From CAIWHR01 sp963836265 (GTDB lineage Bacteria > Pseudomonadota > Gammaproteobacteria > Burkholderiales > Casimicrobiaceae), in assembly GCA_963836265.1 (NCBI GenBank), contig CAWIIO010000010.1, positions 124,001-188,000 of the forward strand: 64,000 nt of DNA. Reading direction: 5' to 3'. The translations under genes and the position numbers were made by a program. The notes beneath the pieces are model-generated. The model ran no database searches. It was not told where the DNA came from and worked only from the letters and a program-made list of their open reading frames with translations. Below, piece by piece: positions 17,282-26,836 of this stretch. How positions within the stretch are numbered: position 1 is the stretch's first letter; each line of letters opens with the position of its first letter.

Positions 17282-18463
17282 ATGTCCATCCCATCCGTCG
17301 ACGCGCGGGCGCTCGCGCAGTCCGGCGCCGACGCGCTGCGCCGGGGCGACGCGCGAGCGGCCCGCGAGTCCTTCGAGCGCATCGTCGCCGCGGGCGCGGC
17401 CGACGTTTCCGTCTGCATCGGCCTCAACTACGCGTGCCGCCGTCTCGACGACAGGGCGGCGGCGATGGCCGCCGTCGACAAAGCGCTTTCGCTCGAGCCG
17501 CGCAACCTGCACGCGCTGATTCTCAAGGGCGACCATCTGGCCGAGCTGGGCGACGAGCGCGGCGCCTCGTCGTTCTACCAATTCGCGATTCGGATCGCCC
17601 CCCCGGCGAGCGAGATGCCGGCCACGCTGCGCGACGAGGTGTCCCGGGCCAAGGCGATGTGCGCGCGCTACGCGGGCCAGTTCGAAGCCTTTCTCGTCGA
17701 TCGACTCGCCGGGCAGGGCCTCGTCGAGGGTCGGTCGTCCGCGCGGTTCAGGCATTCGCTCGATATTCTTCTGGGCCGCAAGCAGCTCTATTTTCAGCAG
17801 CCGCGCGTCTACAATTTCCCGGAGCTGCCGCAGGTTCAATTCTACGACCGGGACGCCTTTCCATGGCTCGACCGCGTCGAAGACGCAACGGCGGAAATCC
17901 GCGCCGAGCTCGAAGCGCTCCTCAACAGCGCCGCGCAATTCAAACCTTATATCCAGCCCGTTCCGGGAAAGCCCAAAAGGGATCTCGCCGGCCTGGAAGG
18001 CAATCCGGATTGGAGCGCCTTCTATCTCTGGAAGGACGGCGAGCTTGTGCCCGAGAACGCAGAGCGCTGTCCGAGGACGTTGGACGCCCTCGCCGAGGTT
18101 CCGCAGGTGTGGATCAAGAACCGCTCGCCGTCGATCCTGTTTTCCGCGCTGCGCCCGGGCGCCCGGATTCCCCCGCACACGGGGCTCGTGAATACTCGCC
18201 TGATCTGCCACCTGCCGCTGATCGTCCCGCCTCAATGCGGCTTCCGCGTCGGCAACGACGTGCGCACGCCGGTCGAAGGCAAGGCCTGGGTGTTCGACGA
18301 CACGATCGAGCACGAAGCCTGGAACGGCAGCGACCGGACCCGCATCATCCTGCTGTTCGAAAGCTGGCGCCCGGAACTCACCGAAGAGGAACGCCGGCTG
18401 ATCACCGCCATGTTCGACGCGATCGATGCTTACAGCGGCACGAAGCCCGCGTGGGAAGTCTAG
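17282..18463 (+). CDS. TPR-aspartyl/asparaginyl beta-hydroxylase
   Basis: A 393-residue protein. The first 130 residues are TPR-like helices (ARAARESFERIVAAGAADVS, AMAAVDKALSLEPRNLHALI). The C-terminal half is an Asp_Arg_Hydrox domain. Likely Fe(II) ligands are His299 (RIPPHTGLVN) and His344 (DTIEHEAWNGS), with Arg306 and Arg354 candidates for 2-oxoglutarate binding; this family uses two His and no Asp. The relatives hydroxylate Asp or Asn in proteins or lipid-linked amino acids. The ATG at 17282 is the first in-frame codon with family-like sequence after it. It opens a rightward run of four or more genes. Confidence 0.85.
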   Translation: MSIPSVDARALAQSGADALRRGDARAARESFERIVAAGAADVSVCIGLNYACRRLDDRAAAMAAVDKALSLEPRNLHALILKGDHLAELGDERGASSFYQFAIRIAPPASEMPATLRDEVSRAKAMCARYAGQFEAFLVDRLAGQGLVEGRSSARFRHSLDILLGRKQLYFQQPRVYNFPELPQVQFYDRDAFPWLDRVEDATAEIRAELEALLNSAAQFKPYIQPVPGKPKRDLAGLEGNPDWSAFYLWKDGELVPENAERCPRTLDALAEVPQVWIKNRSPSILFSALRPGARIPPHTGLVNTRLICHLPLIVPPQCGFRVGNDVRTPVEGKAWVFDDTIEHEAWNGSDRTRIILLFESWRPELTEEERRLITAMFDAIDAYSGTKPAWEV

Positions 18464-18512
18464 GAGGCTTTGGGCTTGCCCTATCGTTGCCCCTCTCAGG
18501 CCATCCCCGGAA

Positions 18513-19451
18513 GTGCAAAGCCTCACCGAACACGCCGTCCGCCTGCGCAACTCGAGTCGCACGTCGATTTCGCAGCCTGGGGATTTTGTTCTGGACGCCG
18601 GGCGGCCCGTGGATCCGTCGCGGATGTTCGATCGGGACGTGAGCCCGTACTGTTTCGACTTCGACGAGCGCAAACTGTTCTGCGTCTCGACCCCCGACAT
18701 CGCGAGGGCAACGTTCTTCTATCAGGCGCAGCGGCAGGGCGCGCGGAGCGTGATCAAGGTGCCGTTCGACGCGCTCCCCGAGGCGGGGGATTCGCCGGCG
18801 CTGATCTTTTCGGTGGGCCGTTGCGGCTCGACACTCTTGCACAAGGCGTTCGAAGCGGCGGGGGTGCACGCGGTCTCGGAGCCGGACTACTTCACCCAGG
18901 CCGCCCTCCATGACCCGCACGACCCGGCGCTGGCGAGCCTCATCGCGCGCGCGACGCGGCTGCTGCCGTACGCGGTCATCAAGCTTCGCGCAGAATGCAG
19001 CAATGCCGCGCCGCTGGTCGCCGGCGCCTTCCGTGCACCCCATGTGATGTTCATCCTGCGCGATGCGATCGACTGGGCGGCATCGGTACGGCGGGTCTCG
19101 GGCAACGGAGCGGACGCCGGCGGCATCGCGGCGCTGCTCCGGGCGCTGCTTTCCGGACTGGACAACCTGACGCGGCATTACGATGTCCGGGTTTGCTACT
19201 ACGAGGAATTTCGAGATCTCACCGCAAACTACGTCAACGCTCTGCTCGCTTGGATGGGGAGCGCCGCCCGGATCAGGCCCGCGGCCGCGGCTGAAATTGC
19301 CAACCGGGACGCGCAGGAGGGGAGCATCGTGTCGCGTGCGTCGGTCGGAGACGTCCCGGACGATCCCGCCTTTCGCCTCGCCTTCCGCCGGGAGTGGAGC
19401 AAGCTTCGACCGGCAGCGCTGATCGATCGACTTGACCTGCGGGGACTCTGA
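18513..19451 (+). CDS. Sulfotransferase-like P-loop protein
   Basis: A protein of about 312 residues from a GTG at 18513; the open frame extends back to an ATG at 18426 inside the hydroxylase gene, so the start is uncertain. The phosphosulfate-binding loop is visible in LIFSVGRCGSTLLHKAFEAA. A downstream segment HVMFILRDAIDWAASVRRVS fits the 3' phosphate-binding region with its conserved Arg. It differs from the other two sulfotransferase-like proteins nearby and carries no TPR. The next gene starts seven bases after its stop. Confidence 0.75.
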   Translation: MQSLTEHAVRLRNSSRTSISQPGDFVLDAGRPVDPSRMFDRDVSPYCFDFDERKLFCVSTPDIARATFFYQAQRQGARSVIKVPFDALPEAGDSPALIFSVGRCGSTLLHKAFEAAGVHAVSEPDYFTQAALHDPHDPALASLIARATRLLPYAVIKLRAECSNAAPLVAGAFRAPHVMFILRDAIDWAASVRRVSGNGADAGGIAALLRALLSGLDNLTRHYDVRVCYYEEFRDLTANYVNALLAWMGSAARIRPAAAAEIANRDAQEGSIVSRASVGDVPDDPAFRLAFRREWSKLRPAALIDRLDLRGL

Positions 19452-19458
19452 CGGATAG

Positions 19459-21348
19459 ATGTCGTCGAAACCGGCGGAATGGATCGACCGCGACGCCGGC
19501 CGCGCGAATGAACGCGTGCGCACCCAACCTCCCATGTCGCCTTCTCTTCCTCCGACGCGCTCCCGGCAAGGCGCGGAAATGCTCGCCTTGACGCAAACCG
19601 TGCAGCACGCGCTTGCGGCGTATCAAAGGGGCGAATCTGCGGAAGGCGAGCGGCTGTGCCGATCGGCGCTCGCCGTCAAGGCGGATTATTTCGACGCGCT
19701 GTACCTGTTGGGGATTATTGCCGGGCAGGCGGGAAGACCGCAGGAAGCAATCGAACTGCTGTCGAGGGCCGTGGCTGCCAACCCCACCATCGCCGACGCT
19801 CACTACAATCGAGGCGTGGCGCTCGGCGACCTCGACCGTCACGCCCAGGCGCTGGAGAGTTACGATCGTGCCATTGCCCTCAAGCCCGATTACGTCGACG
19901 CTCACTACAATCGCGGCGTCGCGCTCGGTCAACTCCACCGATTCGCGGAGGCGCTGGAAAGTTATGACCGCGCCATCGCATTGAAGCCCGCTTACGCGGA
20001 AGCGCACAACAATCGAGGCGTCGCGCTGGCCGGCCTCCAGCGCCATGCGGAGGCGCTGTCGAGCCACGAACGCGCCATCGCGTTAAGGCCCCAATACGCC
20101 AGCGCCTACAACAACCGGGGCGTTGCGCTCGGTCATCTGCAGCGATTCACCGAGGCCCTGGCAAGCTACGAGCGCGCGATCGCGCTCCGACCCGATTACG
20201 CGGAAGCCCACAACAACCGTGGCAACGCGCTGCACGATCTCGGGCGCCCCGCGGAAGCGCTGGCGAGCCTCGACCGGGCCATCGCGCTCAAGCCGGGCTA
20301 CGCCGACGCCCATTACCATCGCGGCAACGCGCTGCGCGATCTGTATCGCCACGCGGAAGCGGTGGACGCCTACGAGCGGGCCGTCGCGCTCGCCCCCGAT
20401 CACGCTGCCGCGCACTGGAACCTGGCGGATTGCCGTCTGCTCCTGGGGGAGTTTGCGCTCGGCTGGAAGGAATACGAGTGGCGGTGGAAACTCAATGATC
20501 GGGAAAGCGGCAGGCGCGACTTTTCGCAGCCGCTGTGGCTCGGCGAGCCGCCGTTGGAAGGCCGGACGATCCTGTTGCACAGCGAGATGGGGCTGGGCGA
20601 CACGTTGCTGTTCTGCCGCTACGCCAAGGAGGTCGCCGCGCTGGGTGCGAAGGTGGTGCTGGAGACGCAACCGCCGCTCTTGCCGCTGCTCGTCCACCTG
20701 GATGGCGTCACGCACGCCGTTCCCAGGGGCGCTCCGTTGCCGGCATTCGACTACCACTGTCCGCTGATGAGCTTGCCGCTGGCGTTCAAGACCGACCTCC
20801 GCAATATTCCGGCGAGCGTTCCGTATATCCGCGGCGATCCCGCGCGCGTCGCGACGTGGCAGGCGAAACTGGGTACGAGGGGCAAATCGCGCGTGGGACT
20901 GGTATGGGGCGGGAGCGCGGCGCTCAGGAACGATAGGCGCAGCATGGCGCTCTCGGAGATGCTGCCGCTGGTTCGCGGCTGGGCCGAGTGGGTGAGCCTG
21001 CAGAAGGAAGTGCGCGAAACCGATGCCGCGCTCCTGCAAGCGCGCGCCGATCTTATCCACTTCGGCGAGCAACTAACCGACTTCGGCGATACGGCGGCAC
21101 TGGTTGAGCTGATGGACATCGTGGTCACGATCGACACGAGTGTCGCGAACCTGGCTGGCGCGATGGGCAAGCCGGTGTGGATACTGCTGCCGTGGAACCC
21201 CCACGACTGGCGCTGGATGCTCGATCGTGCGGACAGCCCGTGGTATCCGACGGCGCGCCTGTTCCGGCAATCCGCGGCCGGCGATTGGGCGAGCGTCGTC
21301 GATCAAGTCGGCGCGGAGCTGGAACGGCAGTTCGCAGGGCGTGGCTGA
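19459..21348 (+). CDS. TPR-containing glycosyltransferase-like protein
   Basis: A 629-residue protein. From about residue 75 to 345 it carries eight 34-residue TPRs, each close to DAHYNRGVALGxLxRxAEAL, which show as a 102-base period in the DNA. The C-terminal 280 residues resemble a GT9/GT41-like glycosyltransferase fold: LLHSEMGLGDTLLFCRYAKE near its start, RVGLVWGGSAALRNDRRSM, and VVTIDTSVANLAGAMGKPVW near the nucleotide-sugar site. O-GlcNAc transferase-like proteins share this TPR plus glycosyltransferase layout and modify proteins. Alternative ATGs lie at 19534 and 19579. It sits between two sulfotransferase-like genes. Confidence 0.82.
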   Translation: MSSKPAEWIDRDAGRANERVRTQPPMSPSLPPTRSRQGAEMLALTQTVQHALAAYQRGESAEGERLCRSALAVKADYFDALYLLGIIAGQAGRPQEAIELLSRAVAANPTIADAHYNRGVALGDLDRHAQALESYDRAIALKPDYVDAHYNRGVALGQLHRFAEALESYDRAIALKPAYAEAHNNRGVALAGLQRHAEALSSHERAIALRPQYASAYNNRGVALGHLQRFTEALASYERAIALRPDYAEAHNNRGNALHDLGRPAEALASLDRAIALKPGYADAHYHRGNALRDLYRHAEAVDAYERAVALAPDHAAAHWNLADCRLLLGEFALGWKEYEWRWKLNDRESGRRDFSQPLWLGEPPLEGRTILLHSEMGLGDTLLFCRYAKEVAALGAKVVLETQPPLLPLLVHLDGVTHAVPRGAPLPAFDYHCPLMSLPLAFKTDLRNIPASVPYIRGDPARVATWQAKLGTRGKSRVGLVWGGSAALRNDRRSMALSEMLPLVRGWAEWVSLQKEVRETDAALLQARADLIHFGEQLTDFGDTAALVELMDIVVTIDTSVANLAGAMGKPVWILLPWNPHDWRWMLDRADSPWYPTARLFRQSAAGDWASVVDQVGAELERQFAGRG

Positions 21349-21412
21349 AGACGGCGCGCGCCCCCAGACGAACGGTAATCGACAACTCCAGCCGCCTGAT
21401 GCAACACCCCTC

Positions 21413-23251
21413 ATGAGCCGCGTTTCGGACGAGATTTCCTCGGACGCCAGGCGCGAGCCCTCGCGCCTGGCGGCGCGCATGAACGCCGCGGAGCAATGCC
21501 TTCGCGAAGGCGACATCTCCGGCGCGATCTCCATGGTCGAGTCTCTTGCCTCGGAGAGCCCTCGCTCCTGGCGGATCTGGGAGAGGCTCGGCGAATTGAA
21601 AGTGATGGCGAGCGCGTTTTCGGAGGCTGCCGCACACTTTCGCCGGGCCGTCGAGTTGAGACCGAACGACCCGTCGTTGCGATACAAGTGCGCGCGAGCA
21701 ACGTTCGATTCGGGCTGCCCCGCAGAAGCGAGGGTCATCCTGGACGAGGCCGCACGGCTCGCACCCAACCACGAAAAGATCCTGCAGCTGTACGCGGAAC
21801 TCTATGAAGGGGGCTCCGACTGGGACAACCTCGCGCGGAGCGCCGACTCGTGGCTGCGCACCCAGCCGCAGAATCCCCTGCCGTGGATGTTTGTCGCGAG
21901 GGCGCAATGGGAGACCGGCTATTTGCGACAGGCGATGCAGAGCTACCGGACGTTTCTCGACCTCGGCGGCAGGAACGCGACGACGCTCGCCACTTACGGA
22001 CGACTGTGCCTGGCCGCTCTCGCCTACGACGACGCCTCCCGCGCGCTCGATGAAGCCGAACGGCTCGATGCCGGCTGCGGGCACATGCTGTCGGCGAAAG
22101 CCACGCTGTCGATGTTCCGCGGCCGGTTCGAGGAGGCGCTCGCGTATGCCCGGAGGGCGACCACCGTCAATCCGCGGGACGCGGCTGCGTTCAAGGTGCT
22201 GGTTCAGGTCTCCGGCGGACGAATAACCCGGGAGGAAAACGCCGGGCTCAGGCACCTGGCGGACGACGTTGGTGCGTCGCCGCAGGATCGCATCACTGCG
22301 GCGTTCGTGCTGGGCGACTGCTTCGACGCCGAAGGCGAAGTCGACGCGGCCTTCGCCGCCTACGAACACGCCAACACGCTTTGCGCGCGGCGCGCCGACG
22401 GGGAGCGGCTGGGCTACGACCGCGCCGAACGCGAACGGCAGGTCGAGCGCCTGGTGTCGCTGTTCCCTGCTGCGCCGCCGGCGGCGGAAGCCGTTGCCGG
22501 GCCGACGCCGCTGTTCATCGTCGGCATGCCCCGGTCCGGAACGACGCTGGTCGAAAGCATCATCGGCGCCCATTCGAAGGTGTTCGCCTGCGGCGAACGC
22601 CAGGAGATGCGCTCGATCATGCAGGAATTCGTTTCGGCGGCATCCGATCTCGGGATGTCCGGCGTGGCAGAACCGGTCAGGCAGCGGTGGCGCGAAGCGT
22701 TCTGGCGCGAGCTTCCCGATCTCGGCGGCGCCATCGCGGTCACCGACAAGAACCCGTGGAATTTCGACGCGTTGGGCATGATTCACGAGCTCTTCCCCCA
22801 GGCCCGGGTGATTCACGTCCGGCGCGATCCGGTCGAGACCGGACTGTCGATCTTTCGCAACGAGTTCCCCAAATTCGTTGCTTTCGCCAATCGGCTCGAA
22901 GACATCGGTCACTACTACGGCCAGTACGCGAAGCTGATGTCGCACTGGCGAAATGTTCTGGGGGATCGCTTCCTGACGATCCAGTACGAGGATCTCCTCG
23001 CCGATTTCTCCGGCACACTGCCGGCGCTCATCCGGCATTGCGGATTGGAGTGGGAGGAGGCGTGCCGCAATTATTCGACCGGCAACCGGGTCATCGCCAC
23101 GATGAGCGCCGTTCAGGCCCGTCGTCCGCTCACCGACTTCGGCGGGCGAAGCCGCCGTTACGCCCTCCATCTTTTGCCGCTCGTCGCCGCCCTTCGCGAA
23201 GCCCAGGTCGATCTGCGATCGGGCGCCTTTGCCCCCGCCCCTTCGAGATAG
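21413..23251 (+). CDS. TPR-sulfotransferase fusion protein
   Basis: A 612-residue protein with an N-terminal TPR region (residues about 20-320) and a C-terminal sulfotransferase domain. The phosphosulfate loop is LFIVGMPRSGTTLVESIIGA, the mid-domain conserved segment is ITDKNPWNFDALGMI-like (AVTDKNPWNFDALG here), and RVIHVRRDPVETGLSIFRNE is the 3' phosphate-binding segment. Bacterial TPR-sulfotransferases are common but their acceptors are largely unknown; the domain is the type related to tyrosylprotein sulfotransferases. The ATG at 21413 follows the previous stop by 64 bases. It is the last gene of the rightward run and converges on the receptor gene. Confidence 0.88.
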   Translation: MSRVSDEISSDARREPSRLAARMNAAEQCLREGDISGAISMVESLASESPRSWRIWERLGELKVMASAFSEAAAHFRRAVELRPNDPSLRYKCARATFDSGCPAEARVILDEAARLAPNHEKILQLYAELYEGGSDWDNLARSADSWLRTQPQNPLPWMFVARAQWETGYLRQAMQSYRTFLDLGGRNATTLATYGRLCLAALAYDDASRALDEAERLDAGCGHMLSAKATLSMFRGRFEEALAYARRATTVNPRDAAAFKVLVQVSGGRITREENAGLRHLADDVGASPQDRITAAFVLGDCFDAEGEVDAAFAAYEHANTLCARRADGERLGYDRAERERQVERLVSLFPAAPPAAEAVAGPTPLFIVGMPRSGTTLVESIIGAHSKVFACGERQEMRSIMQEFVSAASDLGMSGVAEPVRQRWREAFWRELPDLGGAIAVTDKNPWNFDALGMIHELFPQARVIHVRRDPVETGLSIFRNEFPKFVAFANRLEDIGHYYGQYAKLMSHWRNVLGDRFLTIQYEDLLADFSGTLPALIRHCGLEWEEACRNYSTGNRVIATMSAVQARRPLTDFGGRSRRYALHLLPLVAALREAQVDLRSGAFAPAPSR

Positions 23252-23427
23252 CCCGTGTGACTCTCGTGGCGGGCCACGGCACGACAGGCGGATCCCGGGC
23301 TTTCCAGCGCGGGCTCATGCGAGTCCGCTGTCCGCATCACACCGCCCGCCCCCTACCGCGGTTGGCAAGACGCCGTGCCGGCGGACATTGTTCTTCGAAT
23401 CGTGGACTCACCGTTGGCGCGCCCGCC

Positions 23428-23457
23428 AAAAAAGACGGCGAGCCGAAGCTCGCCGTC
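23428..23457 (-). terminator. Rho-independent terminator of the TonB-dependent receptor gene
   Basis: On the minus strand a 10-bp stem (GACGGCGAGC with GCTCGCCGTC) with a four-base loop is followed by six T residues (23433 to 23428). It lies 27 bases after the receptor stop codon. Confidence 0.85.
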
Positions 23458-23483
23458 GACGTTGAAACGGCCCTCTTGCCGGA

Positions 23484-26453
23484 TCAGAACTTCGCCGTCA
23501 CGCTGAGGAAGAAGTTCCGGCCGAGCGTGTCGTAGACCTGGGGATAGGTGTTCCCGTTGCCTGTCGCCGGTCCGGCGATGGACGGGTAGGCACCCTGAGT
23601 GGACGACACGACGGGCGGATCCCGGTCGGCAATGTTGTTGACGCCGCCCCGCACCGTGAAGTTCTTGTCGACTTCCCACTGGAGGGCGAGGTCGAAATAA
23701 TTCTGGTCGCCGATCCTGGCGTCCGGTGGCGCATAGTCCTGCGTCAGCAGCGGATTCGACTGGGCGTAATCGAGATCGACCGAGCTGACGTAGCGCCAGG
23801 TGACCACCGCGTTGACGTTCCAGGGGGTATTCCAGATGCCCTGCACCCTCGAGCGCCATGTCGGAACCGGAATGCCGCACGTGGGCCCGAAGAGGCCGGC
23901 GCAATCGTAGCTGCCCAGGCCGGGAACCGGCTCGACGATGAACTGGTTGACCCAGGTGCCGACGAAATTGAGCCCGACGCTCCCATAATTCTGGATCGGA
24001 TGCGTCCAGGCCGCCGTGAGGTCGATGCCGTCGGTCTTGTAGAACCCGAGGTTCTGGTTGGTGCCGAGAACGTAGCCGCTGTTCGGCAGCCAGAGGTTGC
24101 CATTCGAACCCCGGTGAATCAGGTCGCAAAGCTGGCCCGCGTTGACGCATTGGGTGAGGGCCGTTTGCGGAGGAACGACGCCGATGACGTTCTCGACGTC
24201 ATAGTGCCAGTAGTCGATCGTGGCACTGAGGTTGGACCAGGGCTGGAGGACCCCACCGATCGTGTAGGTCTTCGCCGTTTCCGGATTGAGGTCGGGGTTG
24301 CCGCCCTGGAGGTAGTTGTACTGGCCCGCCGGGCTTTGGAGGGCATTGCTCCCGTACTGCGAAGCCTGAAGCCCCGTCCTCAGGCACTGCGCCAATGTGG
24401 CGCTGGGCGCCGGCCCGGCACAGGGATCCCCGCCGTTGAACAGGTTGTAGCCCTGGGCGGTGAAGAGCTCGATGATGTTCGCCGCGCGCACGGCCTGCTG
24501 GTAGCTGCCGCGAACTTTCGCCTCCTTGACGGGCGCCCAATCCCCTCCGATCCCGTAGGAGTTGGTCGTCTTGTCGGTGCTGTAGTTCGAGTAGCGGTAG
24601 CTGCCGGTGAAGCTCAAATCGTAGGCCCACGGCTGGCGCTCGGCGATGGGGACGCGAACTTCGACGTACGGTTCCGTGACCGTGAACTGGCCGCTCAGGC
24701 CGTGCGTCGCGCCGCCCTGGCCGTTGAGGTCCCCCGTGTCGAATTCCGCGTCGGTCGTCGTGGTCAGCTTCTCGACGCGACGCTCGATGCCAAGCGCGAG
24801 CCCGACGCCGTTCCTCGCCCAGGGCAGCGTCCAGCCGTAGGCCAGGCCCAGGTCGGAGGTTACGTTGAGCCCGACGACGCTCTGCGACGTGTAGCCGGTC
24901 TGGATTCCGGGCACCTGCAGGTAGTTGAGGGCGGCCTGGGTGACGCCTCCGATGTGGAAGATGTCGTAGGGCACGCAGTTCGGATCGGTATTGTCGAGCA
25001 CCGACGCGCACACCGGCTGGCCGGTCGCGGGATCGGTCACGACGTTCAGGGCCTTGGTCATGCGCGTGAACGAAAAGTCGTTCAGATACGTCCGGTTCAG
25101 CGTGTTCTTGCCGGATTGCCACCACAAGTTGTAGTCCCACTTGTCGTCGAACATGCTGCCTTTCGCGCCGATCACGACGCGATAGTCGCTGTAGTGGATG
25201 TCGTCCTGCCGTCCGCCGCCCTCGACATTGCGGCGGCCGATGTAGGGGGATTGCGGCGTCGTGGCGGTGATGCCCAGCGCATCCTTGAACGCCTGGGACA
25301 GCAACGGGTTGTTGTCGTAGAGCGTGAACTGCTGCAGGAACGAGCCGCTCGGCGCGATCTGTCCAAGCGTCTGGTCGTCCATGAAATCGAACTCGGTATA
25401 GACCCGCGCGGCCGGCAGGAACCCCAGCAGACCCTTGTCGACGTCGTAGTGCGCGAAGAAGTTCGCCAGATACCGCGTGTCGGGACGCTGGAAGTAGTTG
25501 CTGGGCGCGAAGTTGTACTGATCCTGGGCGCCGACGTACGGGCGCACGCCGCCCGCGGCGTTCGCGATCGTGACGTTGTAATTGGAAAAATCCGTGAACC
25601 GCCCCGGGTAGCTGGTGCTCGAGCCGCCGCAGCCGTAGCCCGTGTCGGTGCCGGCCAGCGCGCAGGAGCTGAAGTCGCGCGTGCCCTGCAGCACGCCGTT
25701 GGTCTGCCGCCACTCGAAGTAGACGGTCGCGTTGCCCTTGCCGTTGGCGAAGTTGCTGCCGAGCGTCATGCTGAAGTCCTGCACCTCGCCGTCGAGGCCG
25801 ACGTTGCCCGGGACCGAGTATTGCGTGGGGTTCGTTTGTTGCCTCTGCGCGACGATGTCGCCGACGAAGCTGTGCTGCTGGTGGTTGTACCCGTTGCCGT
25901 TCCAGTCGAACTGGACGCCCTCGAAGTGGTCGTTCATGATGAAGTTCACCACACCGGCGACCGCATCCGAGCCGTAGATCGACGACGCCCCGCCCGACAG
26001 CACCTCGACGCGCTGGATCAGCGGCGCCGGAATCGCGTTGATGTTGGTCGCCCAGTCGTTCACGCTGCCCGCGGGCACGCGCTTGCCGTCGATCAGGACC
26101 AGCGTGCGGGACGAGCCGAGGCCGCGCAGGTTGATCGTGGCCGCCCCCGTCGCACCGTTGGACAGGTTGCCGCCCTGATCCGGCGCCACCTGGGGCAGTT
26201 GGACCAGGATGTCCATCGTGCTGGTCAGGCCCGTGTACTTGATTTCCTGGGCGCTGATGACGTTGACCGGGCTTTCGCTCGTCAGCGTCGGCGACGGAAT
26301 GCGGGAGCCCGTGACCTCGATCTTCTCGATTTTCTGTGGCTCGGGCGGCGTCTGCTGCGCGTAGGCCACCGGCGCTGCCAGGCCGACGACGACGCCGGCG
26401 TTGAGCGCGTTCATGACCGCGAGCGACAGCTTTTTTCTGTGCATCCTGTTCAT
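23484..26453 (-). CDS. Large TonB-dependent outer-membrane receptor
   Basis: A 989-residue receptor. The ATG at 26453 has a good ribosome site (GGGGGAACCTCT) and starts a signal peptide, MNRMHRKKLSLAVMNALNAG, ending near VAYAQQ. A TonB-box-like stretch (IEKIEVTGSRI) precedes the plug domain (SPVNVISAQEIKYTG, GAATINLRGLGSSRTLVLID, GASSIYGSDAVAGVVNFIMN). The barrel ends with NFFLSVTAKF, a C-terminal Phe as needed for BAM insertion. The length and the plug style match the receptors of Xanthomonas, Caulobacter and Sphingomonas that take up oligosaccharides or peptides rather than classical siderophore receptors. It is convergent with the sulfotransferase and hydroxylase genes. The ligand is unknown. 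Confidence 0.9.
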   Translation of the reverse strand: MNRMHRKKLSLAVMNALNAGVVVGLAAPVAYAQQTPPEPQKIEKIEVTGSRIPSPTLTSESPVNVISAQEIKYTGLTSTMDILVQLPQVAPDQGGNLSNGATGAATINLRGLGSSRTLVLIDGKRVPAGSVNDWATNINAIPAPLIQRVEVLSGGASSIYGSDAVAGVVNFIMNDHFEGVQFDWNGNGYNHQQHSFVGDIVAQRQQTNPTQYSVPGNVGLDGEVQDFSMTLGSNFANGKGNATVYFEWRQTNGVLQGTRDFSSCALAGTDTGYGCGGSSTSYPGRFTDFSNYNVTIANAAGGVRPYVGAQDQYNFAPSNYFQRPDTRYLANFFAHYDVDKGLLGFLPAARVYTEFDFMDDQTLGQIAPSGSFLQQFTLYDNNPLLSQAFKDALGITATTPQSPYIGRRNVEGGGRQDDIHYSDYRVVIGAKGSMFDDKWDYNLWWQSGKNTLNRTYLNDFSFTRMTKALNVVTDPATGQPVCASVLDNTDPNCVPYDIFHIGGVTQAALNYLQVPGIQTGYTSQSVVGLNVTSDLGLAYGWTLPWARNGVGLALGIERRVEKLTTTTDAEFDTGDLNGQGGATHGLSGQFTVTEPYVEVRVPIAERQPWAYDLSFTGSYRYSNYSTDKTTNSYGIGGDWAPVKEAKVRGSYQQAVRAANIIELFTAQGYNLFNGGDPCAGPAPSATLAQCLRTGLQASQYGSNALQSPAGQYNYLQGGNPDLNPETAKTYTIGGVLQPWSNLSATIDYWHYDVENVIGVVPPQTALTQCVNAGQLCDLIHRGSNGNLWLPNSGYVLGTNQNLGFYKTDGIDLTAAWTHPIQNYGSVGLNFVGTWVNQFIVEPVPGLGSYDCAGLFGPTCGIPVPTWRSRVQGIWNTPWNVNAVVTWRYVSSVDLDYAQSNPLLTQDYAPPDARIGDQNYFDLALQWEVDKNFTVRGGVNNIADRDPPVVSSTQGAYPSIAGPATGNGNTYPQVYDTLGRNFFLSVTAKF

Positions 26454-26836
26454 AGAGGTTCCCCCAGAGAAAATTGATGCGGCGACGAAAAACGAGAAAC
26501 GTTCGCGTTGCCGCAAGCAAGTGCACATTACCCCGCGGCGGAATTGGCCGGCAACGAAAATGCGCGGGCTTTACAACGCGGGCATCGGGATTGTTGCAAT
26601 TTTGCCAATCGTTCCGATGTGCGTTGCACCATCGAGGCGCTGTCTGTTTGTCCAGTGCTCGGCCGCCGATTTGGTCGACCGACAGCGATGCTGCAATGCA
26701 GCAACCATCGCCGAGCAGCGAGGATTGACAATGCGAACGAGGCACCGTTAAAAGCGCGGGAGCGTGGCGCTTTTGGATCCGCCCACGAACCCGGATGGGC
26801 CGGAGTCCGCTCGAGCGCCATACGAAAAGGCCATTG
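26454..26836. other. Divergent intergenic region between the receptor and GNAT genes
   Basis: About 380 bases, clearly more AT-rich than the flanking genes. It holds the rightward sigma-70-like promoter described separately. The receptor promoter should lie in the left part, where I see no clear -35/-10 pair. No conserved riboswitch core or small open frame with a ribosome site was recognised. Confidence 0.4.
26725..26753 (+). promoter_or_regulatory. Sigma-70-like promoter of the GNAT gene
   Basis: A consensus TTGACA (26725-26730) is followed after 17 bases by TTAAAA (26748-26753). It points at the GNAT gene, 84 bases downstream of the -10. Confidence 0.55.

Noticed and set aside
23252..23427. 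Possible precursor peptide gene next to the modification island
   Set aside because: I looked for a short frame with a ribosome site and a leader-core pattern and found none; only the receptor terminator is clear.
24000..26477. 825-residue open frame antisense to the TonB-dependent receptor
   Set aside because: No domain-like segments, very high Arg/Val content, and it mirrors the full receptor gene.
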